Made by a program: the position numbers and the translations under genes
Source of the DNA: Candidatus Delongbacteria bacterium
Lineage (GTDB): Bacteria; CAIWAD01
Assembly: GCA_041675285.1 (NCBI GenBank)
Contig: JBAYTZ010000017.1
Coordinates: forward strand, 19,487-83,486
Direction: 5' to 3'
DNA: 64,000 bases
Notes under the pieces: generated by a model
Seen by the model: the letters and a program-made list of their open reading frames with translations, nothing else
What the model was told of the DNA's origin: nothing
Database searches by the model: none
Shown: positions 25,664 to 33,853 of the stretch, piece after piece
Position numbering within the stretch: the first letter of the stretch is position 1
Layout of the letters: every line of letters begins with the position of its first letter

Positions 25664-26356
25664 ATGCGCGCCCTGCTGTTTTCCTTGACGGCTCTCCTGC
25701 TGGGACTCCGCCCCGGCCTGGCCCAGACGCTGGAACTGACGGTGGAGCCCCAGGTGGTCGAACCTGACGAACTGATCACCCTGGAGCTGAGAGTGGACAC
25801 CGCCGTGGCGGACCTGCGGGGCTACACGCTGGACCTGCATTACGACCGCGACCGGGTTTCGGTGTTCTCGATCTACGAAGGCGGTCTGATGCTGGCCCAC
25901 ACGCCCACCTTCTTCTACTGGGAGGATTCGGGCGCCAACGGCAACAGCGTGATCCACATCGACCACGCCATCCTGGGCGGCACCGTGGGTGCCAGCGGAC
26001 CCGGTGTGCTCTGCACGGTGGTGCTGCGCGCCGAGGACTGCGGCATCGAGACGGTCTGGGTGGACAACGCCCTGTTCCGCGACATGGAGAACGCACCCCT
26101 GGCCGTCGGGCTGGGCGGCGGCGTGGAGCATCAGGTCTGCCAGGTGCCGCCGCTGCAGATCACGCGTCTGACCGACGGACGCATGCGCCTGACCTGGGAT
26201 CGTGGGCTCAACGTCGACGAATACCACCTCTGGACGCGCGAGCGCTGGTACCAGCCCTGGCTGTACCTGGCCACCACCACGGACACGTTCTGGGTGGATC
26301 CGGGCACGCCGGGACCGCAAATGCGCCTCTACCGCTTGACCCTTCTGCACCATTGA
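25664..26356 (+). CDS. Secreted stand-alone cohesin-like protein with FN3-like tail (second copy)
   Basis: The 230-residue product has a signal peptide (1-21, ending RPGLAQ). It then has a cohesin-type domain (about 22-150; LRGYTLDLHYDRDRVSVFSI then EGGLML) and a short FN3-like module (about 165-230, with MRLTWDRGLNVDEYHLW). Size and domain order copy the 9183-9887 product, so two small cohesins bracket the four large proteins. No anchor or sorting domain is present. AAGGAG precedes the ATG at 25664. A strong rho-independent terminator follows, marking the end of the cluster. Confidence 0.72.
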   Translation: MRALLFSLTALLLGLRPGLAQTLELTVEPQVVEPDELITLELRVDTAVADLRGYTLDLHYDRDRVSVFSIYEGGLMLAHTPTFFYWEDSGANGNSVIHIDHAILGGTVGASGPGVLCTVVLRAEDCGIETVWVDNALFRDMENAPLAVGLGGGVEHQVCQVPPLQITRLTDGRMRLTWDRGLNVDEYHLWTRERWYQPWLYLATTTDTFWVDPGTPGPQMRLYRLTLLHH

Positions 26357-26422
26357 TCCTCCCTGTCGCTGCGTAGGGATGGATCCGCCCGCGCGGATCG
26401 TCCAGGCGACTGCCGCAGGACC

Positions 26423-26459
26423 GCCCCCGACCGCACGCAACGGCCGGGGGCTCTTTTTT
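26423..26459 (+). terminator. Rho-independent terminator closing the cohesin cluster
   Basis: An 11-bp stem with one mismatch (GCCCCCGACCG with CGGCCGGGGGC) is followed by TCTTTTTT. This is the best intrinsic terminator of the plus-strand cluster. Confidence 0.85.
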
Positions 26460-26507
26460 GCCGCCGGCCTTGCTCCTCCACCCGTCACGCATTATTATTC
26501 ACCCGCA

Positions 26508-26523
26508 TTAGTCAGTTGATTAA
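26508..26523. promoter_or_regulatory. TetR-type operator candidate
   Basis: TTAGTCAGTTGATTAA is an inverted repeat matching in 6 of 8 positions per half. It lies in an A/T-rich patch directly before the TetR gene, as expected for an autoregulatory operator. It overlaps an alternative TTG start at 26516. Confidence 0.5.
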
Positions 26524-26536
26524 ATCGGATGCCCAC

Positions 26537-27238
26537 ATGAGTTGCGTTCCGGCCGCGAAGACCGAACCACCGGTCAGACCCTCCGCGGCGCCCGCCCCGC
26601 CCGAACACCTGAGCCAGCCGGACCCGGAAAGTCCGGCGGGGCGCATCTACCTGGCAGCCCGGCTCTGCTTCGCCAAGCAGGGCTTCAAGGGCGCCACCAC
26701 CCGGGGCATCGCCGAGGCCGCAGGCGTGAACCAGGCTCTGGTCCACTACTACTTCGGCAGCAAAGCCGCGCTCTATCGGCGCGTGCTGGGCGTGGAGATC
26801 CGGCAGATCCTGCGGCACCAGACCGAGGGCCGGCTGGGGGTCATGCCCCTGAATGAACTGCTGGTGGGCTTTCCGGGCCGCCTGGTGGGCTGGTTTCGCC
26901 AGCATCCGGAGGTCGCCAACCTGCTGCGCAGCGAGATCGGCGCGGGCGGCCGGGGTCTGCAGGAGATCATCCAGGAACTGGGCGTCCACGGCCCGCTGGG
27001 CATCCGGCGCCAGGCCAACGCCATGCAGCGCGCCCACACGCCCGCCGGCGCCCTGGACCTGCCGGTGGACCACGTGCTGGCCTGCATCCTCTCCCTCAGC
27101 TACGGCATGATCCTCATCGCCCCGCTGCTGGAGACGGTCACCAGGCTGGATCTGAGCCACGACAACCAGTGGAAGGGCCTGCAGGCCAGCCTGGAGCACC
27201 TGCTGCGCCACGGCCTGATTCCCAAGGAGAGCGCATGA
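26537..27238 (+). CDS. TetR/AcrR-family repressor of the downstream exporter operon
   Basis: The 233-residue product has a Pro-rich N-terminal tail, then the TetR helix-turn-helix (about 33-80): GRIYLAARLCFAKQGFKGA, TTRGIAEAAGVNQALVHYYF and GSKAALY. The C-terminal half is a helical ligand-binding domain resembling those of regulators next to YbhGFSR-type exporters. The gene overlaps the TolC-type gene by ATGA, so it is the first gene of the operon and probably represses it from the inverted repeat upstream. The ATG at 26537 is chosen; an in-frame TTG at 26516 is possible. Neither has a good ribosome-binding site. Confidence 0.85.
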   Translation: MSCVPAAKTEPPVRPSAAPAPPEHLSQPDPESPAGRIYLAARLCFAKQGFKGATTRGIAEAAGVNQALVHYYFGSKAALYRRVLGVEIRQILRHQTEGRLGVMPLNELLVGFPGRLVGWFRQHPEVANLLRSEIGAGGRGLQEIIQELGVHGPLGIRRQANAMQRAHTPAGALDLPVDHVLACILSLSYGMILIAPLLETVTRLDLSHDNQWKGLQASLEHLLRHGLIPKESA

Positions 27239-28518
27239 GAACCCCCATCCGCCTGGCCGGACTCCTGCTGGCGCTGGCACTCGCGACCGCCGGCGACGCC
27301 CGGGCTGACAGGCCGCCCAACGACCTGAGCCTGCCCAGCTTCCTGCAACTGGCCTGGACAACCAACCAGCGGCCGGCCGCGGCGCGCAGCGAGCTGGAAG
27401 CCGCCCTGGCCGCCCAGGCCCAGGCGCGGGCCCTGCGCGGCCCAACCCTCGGACTGGAAGTGACGGGGGGCTGGGTCAGCCGGACCCAATCCCTGGAGAT
27501 GCCCGGCCGGAGCATCGAGTTCGGCGACGGCAGCACCGTCGACGCCGCGCTGCAGGCCGGCTGGACCTTGTACGCCGGCGGGGCGCTGGAGGCCGGCGAG
27601 CGCCGCGCCGCCAGCGAAGCCCTGGCCCGGCGTGAAGAGCAGATCGCGGACAGCCTGCGCCTCTCCGCCGAGCTGCGGGCCGCCTTCCTCTCCGCCCTGG
27701 CCGCCGAATCCATCCGGGCGGCGGCGGAACTGGGTGTGTCACGCCTGGAGCGCCTGCAGAGCGAGGTGAACACGCGCCTGGCCGAGGGCACCACCGGCGA
27801 GGAGGCCATGCTGCTGGTGGAAAGTCGCCTGGCCCAGGCCCGCCAGGAATTCGCGCTGCGCGACGGCGACGCGCGCGCCGCGCGGCTGGAGCTGGGCGCG
27901 CTCATCGGCAAGCCGGGGGCCGCCGTGATCCCCAAAGGAGAGCTGGAGACGCCGCTGGAGGGTGTCGAGGCGGGGGCCCGCCGGCTGGCGACGCTCGCCG
28001 CGCTGGACGCCCGGCTGCGGGCCGGCGAGGCCCTGGTGGGCCAGCTGGGCGCCTGGCGCCGGCCGCGGGTTGAGGCGGGGGCCGGCTGGCATCTGGCCCG
28101 GCCCGGCGTGGATCCCATCCGCAACGACTGGATGGGCTACGCCAGCGCCAACCTGCGCGTGAAGTGGAGTCTGTGGGACAACCGGCTGGGGCAGCTGCGC
28201 CAGGCGGAGGCGCGCAGCCAGCGGAAGGCCCTGGAGCACCGCCTGCGCGAGGCTGAGCGCGAGACCGGCAGTCTGCTCGAGCGCTGCCGCGAGTGGGTGG
28301 GCGCCGCCTTGACCGCCTGGGATGAGGCCGTGGCCCGCGAAGCGCTGGAGACGCGCCGACAGGGGCTGGTGGAGGCCCGCTGGCGCCTGGGCATGGCCAC
28401 GGAACGGGACTGGCTGGACGCCCAGGACGACCTGCGCCAGGCCCAACTGGATCGCGCCCTGGGCGCGGCGCGGCTGCGGCTGGCCGAGAACCGCCTGCTG
28501 CAGGCCATGGGACGCTGA
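27235..28518 (+). CDS. TolC-family outer-membrane efflux protein
   Basis: The 427-residue product has a signal peptide (1-25, ending GDARA) and the long alternating helices and short strands of the outer-membrane efflux family. These include PSFLQLAWTTNQRP near the N-terminus, and two repeats of Ala/Leu/Arg-rich helix with DAALQAGWTLYAGG and NLRVKWSLWDNRL. It would form the outer-membrane and periplasmic tunnel for the ABC exporter encoded downstream. The start overlaps the TetR stop (ATGA) with AAGGAG at 5 nt. Length is normal for the family. Confidence 0.87.
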   Translation: MRTPIRLAGLLLALALATAGDARADRPPNDLSLPSFLQLAWTTNQRPAAARSELEAALAAQAQARALRGPTLGLEVTGGWVSRTQSLEMPGRSIEFGDGSTVDAALQAGWTLYAGGALEAGERRAASEALARREEQIADSLRLSAELRAAFLSALAAESIRAAAELGVSRLERLQSEVNTRLAEGTTGEEAMLLVESRLAQARQEFALRDGDARAARLELGALIGKPGAAVIPKGELETPLEGVEAGARRLATLAALDARLRAGEALVGQLGAWRRPRVEAGAGWHLARPGVDPIRNDWMGYASANLRVKWSLWDNRLGQLRQAEARSQRKALEHRLREAERETGSLLERCREWVGAALTAWDEAVAREALETRRQGLVEARWRLGMATERDWLDAQDDLRQAQLDRALGAARLRLAENRLLQAMGR

Positions 28519-28539
28519 GTGAAACAAATGAGGTGTCGG

Positions 28540-29475
28540 ATGGACAGGACCGTCACGCCGCAAGCGCGGCTGGGTGGAGGGCCCGGAATCCTGCTGGGAC
28601 TGGGGCTGGTGCTCTCGCTGGCGGCTGCGGGCTGCGGGCTGCGCCGGGCGCCCGCCAATCCCTCGGGCACGCTGGAGGCGGATGAGGTCCGCCTCTCCAC
28701 GGCCCTCGCCGGACGCGTGCTGGAGCTGCGCGTGACGGAGGGCGACAGCGTGCGGGCGGGAGATACCCTGCTGGTGCTGGACGCCTCGCTGCCGCGCCTG
28801 CAGCGCGCCCAGAGCGCCGCCGGCCTGGTGACGCTGGAAGCGCGCCGGCAACGGGTGGAGGCGCAGATCGCGGAAAGCCGGGCGGCGCTGCGTCTGAGCG
28901 AGAGCACGCTGTCGCGCGTGCAGGCCCTGCGCCAGGCGGGCAGCGCCAGCGAGCAGCAGCTTGACGAGTCCCGCAGCCAGCAGGAGCAGGCCCGGGCGCG
29001 GCTGGGCGGCCTGGGGCACGAGCGCGAGGCCCTGCTGGCGGAACGGCAGTCCCTGGAGGCGGCCCTGGCCGTGCAGGATCGCCTGCTGCGCGACACGGTC
29101 CTGCTGGCGCCCTCCCCCGGCCGCGTGCTGGAGCGCTACACCATGCCCGGCGAGTGGCTCAATCCCGGCCAGCCGGCCCTGCTGCTGGCGGACCTGCGCC
29201 AGCTGGACCTGCGCTTCTACCTGGCGGAGACGGGGCTGTCTCGCGTCCAGCTGGGCCAGGAGCTGCAGGTGCGGGTGGACGCCTGGCCGGACGAGACCTT
29301 CCGCGGCCGCGTGGTCTGGATCGCCTCCGAGGCCGAGTTCACGCCCAAGAACACCCAGACCCGCGAGGCGCGCGCCCAACTGGTCTACGCGGCCCGGCTG
29401 GCGCTGGACAACCCCGCCAGCCGGCTGCTGGTGGGCATGCCGGCGGAGGTCCTGCTGGAGGACGGCGACCGGTGA
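28540..29475 (+). CDS. HlyD/YbhG-type periplasmic adaptor (probable lipoprotein)
   Basis: The 311-residue product has an N-terminal hydrophobic stretch ending in a lipobox-like LAAAGC (Cys32). A biotinyl-lipoyl-like half (SGTLEADEVRLSTALAGRV, VTEGDSVRAGDTLLVLD) is followed by an alpha-helical hairpin rich in Arg, Gln and Glu (about 85-185), the second lipoyl half (LLAPSPGRVLERY..PGEWL) and a beta-barrel. It should bridge inner-membrane permeases and the TolC-like protein. ATG 28540 follows GAGG at 6 nt; a GTG at 28519 abutting the TolC stop is the alternative. It overlaps the ATPase gene by GTGA. Confidence 0.87.
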   Translation: MDRTVTPQARLGGGPGILLGLGLVLSLAAAGCGLRRAPANPSGTLEADEVRLSTALAGRVLELRVTEGDSVRAGDTLLVLDASLPRLQRAQSAAGLVTLEARRQRVEAQIAESRAALRLSESTLSRVQALRQAGSASEQQLDESRSQQEQARARLGGLGHEREALLAERQSLEAALAVQDRLLRDTVLLAPSPGRVLERYTMPGEWLNPGQPALLLADLRQLDLRFYLAETGLSRVQLGQELQVRVDAWPDETFRGRVVWIASEAEFTPKNTQTREARAQLVYAARLALDNPASRLLVGMPAEVLLEDGDR

Positions 29476-30386
29476 GCCCCCTGCTCGAACTGGCCGGCCT
29501 GGCCCGCTCCTATGAGGGCCGTCCCGCCCTGCGCGAGCTCAGTCTCACGCTGGAGGCCGGCCGTACGCTGGGGTTGATCGGTCCCGACGGGGCCGGCAAG
29601 ACCACGGCCATGCGCATCGCCTGCGGCCTGCTCTCCCCCGACGAGGGCACGGCCCGGGTGGCGGGGCTGGATTGTCTCACACAGGCCCGGGCCATGCGCG
29701 CCCTGCTGGGCTACATGCCCCAGCGCTTCAGCCTCTATCCCGACCTGACGGTGGACGAGAACCTGCGCTTCTTCGCCGAGTTGCACGGCATCACGGCCGT
29801 TGAGCGCCGGACACGCCGCGAGAAGCTGCTGGCCTTCAGCCGGCTCGAGCCCTTCGTCAAGCGCCGGGCCGGGCACCTTTCCGGCGGCATGAAGCAGAAG
29901 CTGGCCCTGGCCTGCACGCTGATCCACGAGCCGCGCCTGCTCATCCTGGACGAGCCCACCACGGGCGTCGATCCGGTCAGCCGGCAAGAATTCTGGGCCC
30001 TGCTGGGGGAACTTGCCCGGGGCGGCATGGCGCTCTGGATCAGCACGCCCTACATGGACGAGGCCCTGCGCTGCGACGAGGTGCAACTCCTCCAGCTGGG
30101 CCGCGTCATCGCCCAGGGGCCGCCCGCCGAGATCGCCCGCGCCTTCCCGCGCCGCATCCTGCGCTTTCCCGGCCTGGCGCCGGCGGCGCTCAGCCCGCTG
30201 CTGGCCGGCCTGGACGGAGTGACCGTGCACCGCTTCGGCCACGACCTGCACGTTGTGTGTGACACGGCGCAGGAGGATGCCCTGCGGGAACGGGCCCGCT
30301 CCGCCGGCCTGGAGGTGGAACGTGAGGAGCCGAGCCTGGAAGACGCCTTCTTCGAACTGGTGTCCAATGCGGAGCAGGCCGCATGA
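29472..30386 (+). CDS. ABC transporter ATPase (first of two, YbhF-like)
   Basis: The 304-residue product has Walker A GPDGAGKT (37-44), a Q-loop, the signature LSGGMKQK (about 136), Walker B LLILDEPTTGVDP and a C-terminal extension of about 80 residues common in ABC-2 drug or lipid exporters. It starts at a GTG overlapping the HlyD stop and ends in an ATGA overlap with the second ATPase. In E. coli YbhF the two ATPase units are one polypeptide; here they are separate tightly coupled genes. It energises the two permeases downstream. Confidence 0.9.
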   Translation: MSPLLELAGLARSYEGRPALRELSLTLEAGRTLGLIGPDGAGKTTAMRIACGLLSPDEGTARVAGLDCLTQARAMRALLGYMPQRFSLYPDLTVDENLRFFAELHGITAVERRTRREKLLAFSRLEPFVKRRAGHLSGGMKQKLALACTLIHEPRLLILDEPTTGVDPVSRQEFWALLGELARGGMALWISTPYMDEALRCDEVQLLQLGRVIAQGPPAEIARAFPRRILRFPGLAPAALSPLLAGLDGVTVHRFGHDLHVVCDTAQEDALRERARSAGLEVEREEPSLEDAFFELVSNAEQAA

Positions 30387-31123
30387 GTCCGTCCACCCAC
30401 ACCGGCTGGGCCGTCCAGGCGGAGCAGCTCGGCCGCCGCTTCGGCGACTTCACCGCCGTGGACGGCCTCTCGCTGACCGTGGAGCAGGGGGAGATCTTCG
30501 GCTTCCTGGGCGCCAATGGCGCGGGCAAGACCACGGCCATCCGCATGTTCTGCGGTCTGCTGGCCCCCAGTTCCGGCGAAGCCTGGGTGGACGGGCTGTC
30601 CATCCGCACCCAGTCCGAGGAGATCAAGCGGCGCATCGGCTACATGAGCCAGCGCTTCGGCCTCTACGACGATCTGGGCGTCCGGGAGAACCTGGAATTC
30701 TACGGCGGCATCTACGGGCTCGGACAGGCCGAGATCCGTTCCCGGGGCGAGGCCCTGCTGGCGCGGCTGGATCTGGCGGAGTGGCGCGATCGGCGCACGG
30801 GCTCGCTGCCGCTGGGCTACAAACAGCGCCTGGCCCTGGGCGTGGCCATCCTGCACCGTCCGCGGATCCTGTTCCTGGACGAGCCCACGGGCGGCGTGGA
30901 TCCGGTGGCCCGGCGCGCGTTCTGGGACCTGATCTACGACGTGGCGGCCGAGGGCACCACGGTCTTCGTCACCACGCACTACATGGACGAGGCGGAGTAC
31001 TGCGGCCGGGTCTCCATCATGACGGCCGGACGCATCGCGGCGCTGGACCGGCCGGCGGCGCTCAAGGCCCAGTGGGGCGCCAAGGACATGCAGGAGGTTT
31101 TCCTGCGGGTGGTGTCGGCATGA
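30383..31123 (+). CDS. ABC transporter ATPase (second of two)
   Basis: The 246-residue product has Walker A GANGAGKT (43-50), Q-loop YMSQRFGLYDDL, a signature of the variant form LPLGYKQR (usual in the second half of YbhF-like ATPases), Walker B ILFLDEPTGGVDP and the switch His in TTHYMDEAEYC. It starts in an ATGA overlap with the first ATPase, so the pair is translationally coupled and probably forms a heterodimer. Unlike the other junctions in the operon, 466 non-coding bases separate it from the permease gene. Confidence 0.9.
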   Translation: MSPSTHTGWAVQAEQLGRRFGDFTAVDGLSLTVEQGEIFGFLGANGAGKTTAIRMFCGLLAPSSGEAWVDGLSIRTQSEEIKRRIGYMSQRFGLYDDLGVRENLEFYGGIYGLGQAEIRSRGEALLARLDLAEWRDRRTGSLPLGYKQRLALGVAILHRPRILFLDEPTGGVDPVARRAFWDLIYDVAAEGTTVFVTTHYMDEAEYCGRVSIMTAGRIAALDRPAALKAQWGAKDMQEVFLRVVSA

Positions 31124-31589
31124 GGGTTCACGCAGGTCAAGCGCTCGCCGAGGTGGCGCGCCGGAAAACTCCGTCGCTGACGGCCGGGCTGGACACGGCG
31201 CCCGCTCGTGCGACGGCGGCCCGTCCCCTTTGTCAGGCTGCGGCCACGCTCGTCTCCGGTACCCCCCAGTTCGGGGGGGGGTACGGGGATCTATTTCCGG
31301 TTTCCGCAGTGCCCCGGGTGGGTGGGGGGTGGTGGGAGGGCCCGCCGTCCAACCGTTGGATCAGTACAAAGTTCGCTCCTGGTTCGCTGGTCGCCGGACC
31401 ACCGCCAGCCGACGCTGGAACCTGGATTTCCGCTGAAACCCGCACCCCGATCGACCCCGGTTGTTGGCAGGCCGCGCAGCCCAGCCTTGGGAACCGGTCC
31501 GGCGCATTTCGAGCATTCCAGCTCGAAGCGGGTGCGGACCTGGGCGCTACGCCCACACCCACCAGGCGACCCCGGGCCGGAGGCGACCG
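31124..31589. other. 466-base non-coding insertion inside the exporter operon
   Basis: All other gene junctions from TetR to the last permease overlap or are within about 20 nt, but here 466 bases separate ATPase and permease. The stretch has a GTACCCCCC/GGGGGGTAC inverted repeat (31259-31284, C-run and nine Gs) and a G-rich tract (31313-31340). The plausible frames crossing it lack codon structure. It could be a small repeat element or hold an internal promoter. Confidence 0.5.
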
Positions 31590-32699
31590 ATGAAGCGCGT
31601 GCTGGCCGTCGCCGTCAAGGAGTTCCTCCACATCCTGCGCGACCCGCGCAGCCTGGCCGTGGCCCTGGCCATGCCGCTGATCATGATCCTGCTCTACGGC
31701 TACGCCATCGACATGGAACTGCGCGATCTGCCCATCGCGGTGCTGGACCAGGACCGCGGCGCCGCTTCGCGGGCCCTGCTGGAGGACGTGACCTCCAGCG
31801 GCTTCATCCGCGTGACACATCAGTTGGAGTCGCGGGCGGAGATCGAGCCGGGTTTCCGCCAGGGGCGCTTCCTGGCCGCGTTGGTCATTCCCGCCGGCCA
31901 CGCGCGCCAGCTGGGCCAGTCCCGTCCCGCTCCCGTCCAGCTGGTGGTGGACGGCGCGGACGGTTCGACGGCCGCCACCGTGGCCGCCTATCTGGAACAG
32001 GCCGTCCAGCTCCACAACCAGCGCGCGGGCCAGAGCCGCGGCCGGCCAACCGTCGCCGCGCTGGCCGTGGTGCCCCGCACCTGGTTCAACCCCCAGCGGG
32101 TGAGCGCGCACTTCATCGTCCCGGGGCTGGCCGCCATCGTGCTGATCATGATCTGCGCGCTGCTGACCAGCATCTCCATCGTCCGCGAGCGCGAGACCGG
32201 CACGCTGGAGCAGATGCTCACAGCCCCCGTGCGGCCGCTGCAGGTGATCCTGGGCAAGCTCCAGCCCTACCTGCTCATCGGCGTGCTGGACACCGTCATG
32301 ATTTTCGCCGTGGGCCGGCTGGTCTTCCATGTGCCCATGGAGGGCTCCTGGCTGGCGCTGGCCGGCTACACGCTGCTCTACCTCTGGGTGGCCCTGGGAC
32401 TGGGCCTGCTGATCTCCGCGGTGACCCGGACCCAGCAGACGGCCATGATGGTGGCCCTGGTGGTCACGCTGCTGCCCACCATGCTGCTCTCGGGCTTCAT
32501 CTTCTCCCACGCCAGCATGCCCCTGCCCCTGCAGGTGGTGGGGCACCTGATTCCGGCCACTTGGTACCTGCGGATCATCCGCGGCGTGATGCTGGCCGGC
32601 GTGAACAGCTGGCCCCTGGAGGCCGGCGTGCTGGCCGGGATGGGCCTCCTGGTGACCGGGCTGGCCCTGCGACGCTTCCGCTCACGGCTGGACGAATAG
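31590..32699 (+). CDS. ABC-2 type permease (YbhS/YbhR-like), first
   Basis: The 369-residue product has the family layout: KEFLHILRDPRSL before the first membrane helix (about 22-42), a large periplasmic domain (about 45-170), then five helices near 178-200, 225-245, 256-282, 286-306 and 338-358. It carries the ABC-2 core motif ISIVRERETGTLEQMLTAPV. GGAGG lies 6 nt before the ATG at 31590. It should pair with the next permease to form the transmembrane part of the exporter; the substrate is unknown (drugs, lipids or a surface component). Confidence 0.9.
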   Translation: MKRVLAVAVKEFLHILRDPRSLAVALAMPLIMILLYGYAIDMELRDLPIAVLDQDRGAASRALLEDVTSSGFIRVTHQLESRAEIEPGFRQGRFLAALVIPAGHARQLGQSRPAPVQLVVDGADGSTAATVAAYLEQAVQLHNQRAGQSRGRPTVAALAVVPRTWFNPQRVSAHFIVPGLAAIVLIMICALLTSISIVRERETGTLEQMLTAPVRPLQVILGKLQPYLLIGVLDTVMIFAVGRLVFHVPMEGSWLALAGYTLLYLWVALGLGLLISAVTRTQQTAMMVALVVTLLPTMLLSGFIFSHASMPLPLQVVGHLIPATWYLRIIRGVMLAGVNSWPLEAGVLAGMGLLVTGLALRRFRSRLDE

Positions 32700-32707
32700 G
32701 AGAGGGC

Positions 32708-33820
32708 ATGGGACCCACGGGCCGACTGGTGCAGAAGGAGTTCCGGCAGATCTTCCGGGATCCCATGATGCTGCGCCTGATTCTCATCATGCCGATCATC
32801 CAGCTCTTCGTGCTGGGCTACGCCGTCAGCCTGGACCTGAAGGGCGTGCGGATGAGCGTGCTGGATCCGGAGCCCGGTCCGCTCACCCGGCGGCTGGCGC
32901 GCGTGGTCTGGGAGACGGAGACCTTCCGCCCCGGTCCGGCCGTGGGCAGTCCCGGGCAGGCCGAGGAACTGCTGGTCCAGGGCCGTACAGACCTGGTGCT
33001 ACGCTTCCCGCGTGGACTGGAGCAGGATCTCGAGCGGGGGCGGGCCAGCCTGGGCGTGATCCTGGACGGCCGCAACTCCGCCCAGGCCGGGCAGGCGCTG
33101 GCCCAGGTCCAGGCCATCCTGCGCCAGGAGGAGTCGCGCATCCGGGCGGAGCGCCGCGGCGCGGATCCCGCCCGCGCGGGCGTCCAGGTATCCACGCTCT
33201 TCCTCTACAACCCGGAGCTGGTCAGCAAGCACCAAATGGTCCCGGCCATCGTGGTGGTGCTGATCACCGTGATCTCCGCCATGCTGACTGGCATGACGGT
33301 GGTGCGCGAGAAGGAGCTGGGGACGCTGGAGCAGCTGCTGGTGAGTCCGCTCACGCCCCGGCAGCTCGTGCTTGGCAAGACCATCCCTCTGGCCGTGCTC
33401 GCCTTCGGAGAACTGCTGCTGGCCGCCACCGTGGCCGTCCTGTGGTACAAGCTGCCGCTGGAGGGCTCCGTCGTGCTGCTGGCGGCGGCCGTCTTCCTCT
33501 ACCTGCTGGTCACGCTGGGCGGCGGACTGCTGGCCTCCACCGTTTCCTCCACGCAGCAGCAGGCCATCTTCACGGTCTGGTTCTTCCTGGTCTTCGGCAT
33601 CCTGCTCTCGGGCTTCTTCTTCCCCGTGGCCAACATGCCGCAGGCCCTGCGCTGGCTCACCTGGCTCAACCCCATGCGCTTCGTGATCGAGATCGTGCGC
33701 GGCATCTTCCTCAAGGGTTCGGGCCTGGCGGACCTCTGGACCCAGCTGCTGATGCTGGGCCTCCACGGCGGCGGAATGTTCGGGCTGGCGCTCTGGCGCT
33801 TCCGCAAGCGAATCGCCTGA
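32708..33820 (+). CDS. ABC-2 type permease, second
   Basis: The 370-residue product is a paralogue of the preceding permease: VQKEFRQIFRDPMML, first helix LRLILIMPIIQLFVLGYAV, periplasmic domain to about residue 175, then TVVREKELGTLEQLLVSPL and four or five helices. It begins 8 nt after the previous stop with a GGAGAGGG site. Two similar but distinct permeases plus two ATPases fit the YbhFSR arrangement. Confidence 0.9.
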   Translation: MGPTGRLVQKEFRQIFRDPMMLRLILIMPIIQLFVLGYAVSLDLKGVRMSVLDPEPGPLTRRLARVVWETETFRPGPAVGSPGQAEELLVQGRTDLVLRFPRGLEQDLERGRASLGVILDGRNSAQAGQALAQVQAILRQEESRIRAERRGADPARAGVQVSTLFLYNPELVSKHQMVPAIVVVLITVISAMLTGMTVVREKELGTLEQLLVSPLTPRQLVLGKTIPLAVLAFGELLLAATVAVLWYKLPLEGSVVLLAAAVFLYLLVTLGGGLLASTVSSTQQQAIFTVWFFLVFGILLSGFFFPVANMPQALRWLTWLNPMRFVIEIVRGIFLKGSGLADLWTQLLMLGLHGGGMFGLALWRFRKRIA

Positions 33821-33853
33821 GCGAAGTTGGCGGTTCCCAAGACAGGAGCGCCG

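Noticed and set aside
30800..30840. Apparently degenerate ABC signature (LPLGYKQR) in the second ATPase
   Set aside because: This variant is usual for the second ATPase unit of YbhF-like exporters, so it is not a sign of inactivation.
31208..33820. Plus-strand open frame bridging the exporter gap and running into the second permease
   Set aside because: It only becomes protein-like after 32708, where the real permease begins; the upstream part is Arg/Pro/Gly-rich shadow translation of the first permease.
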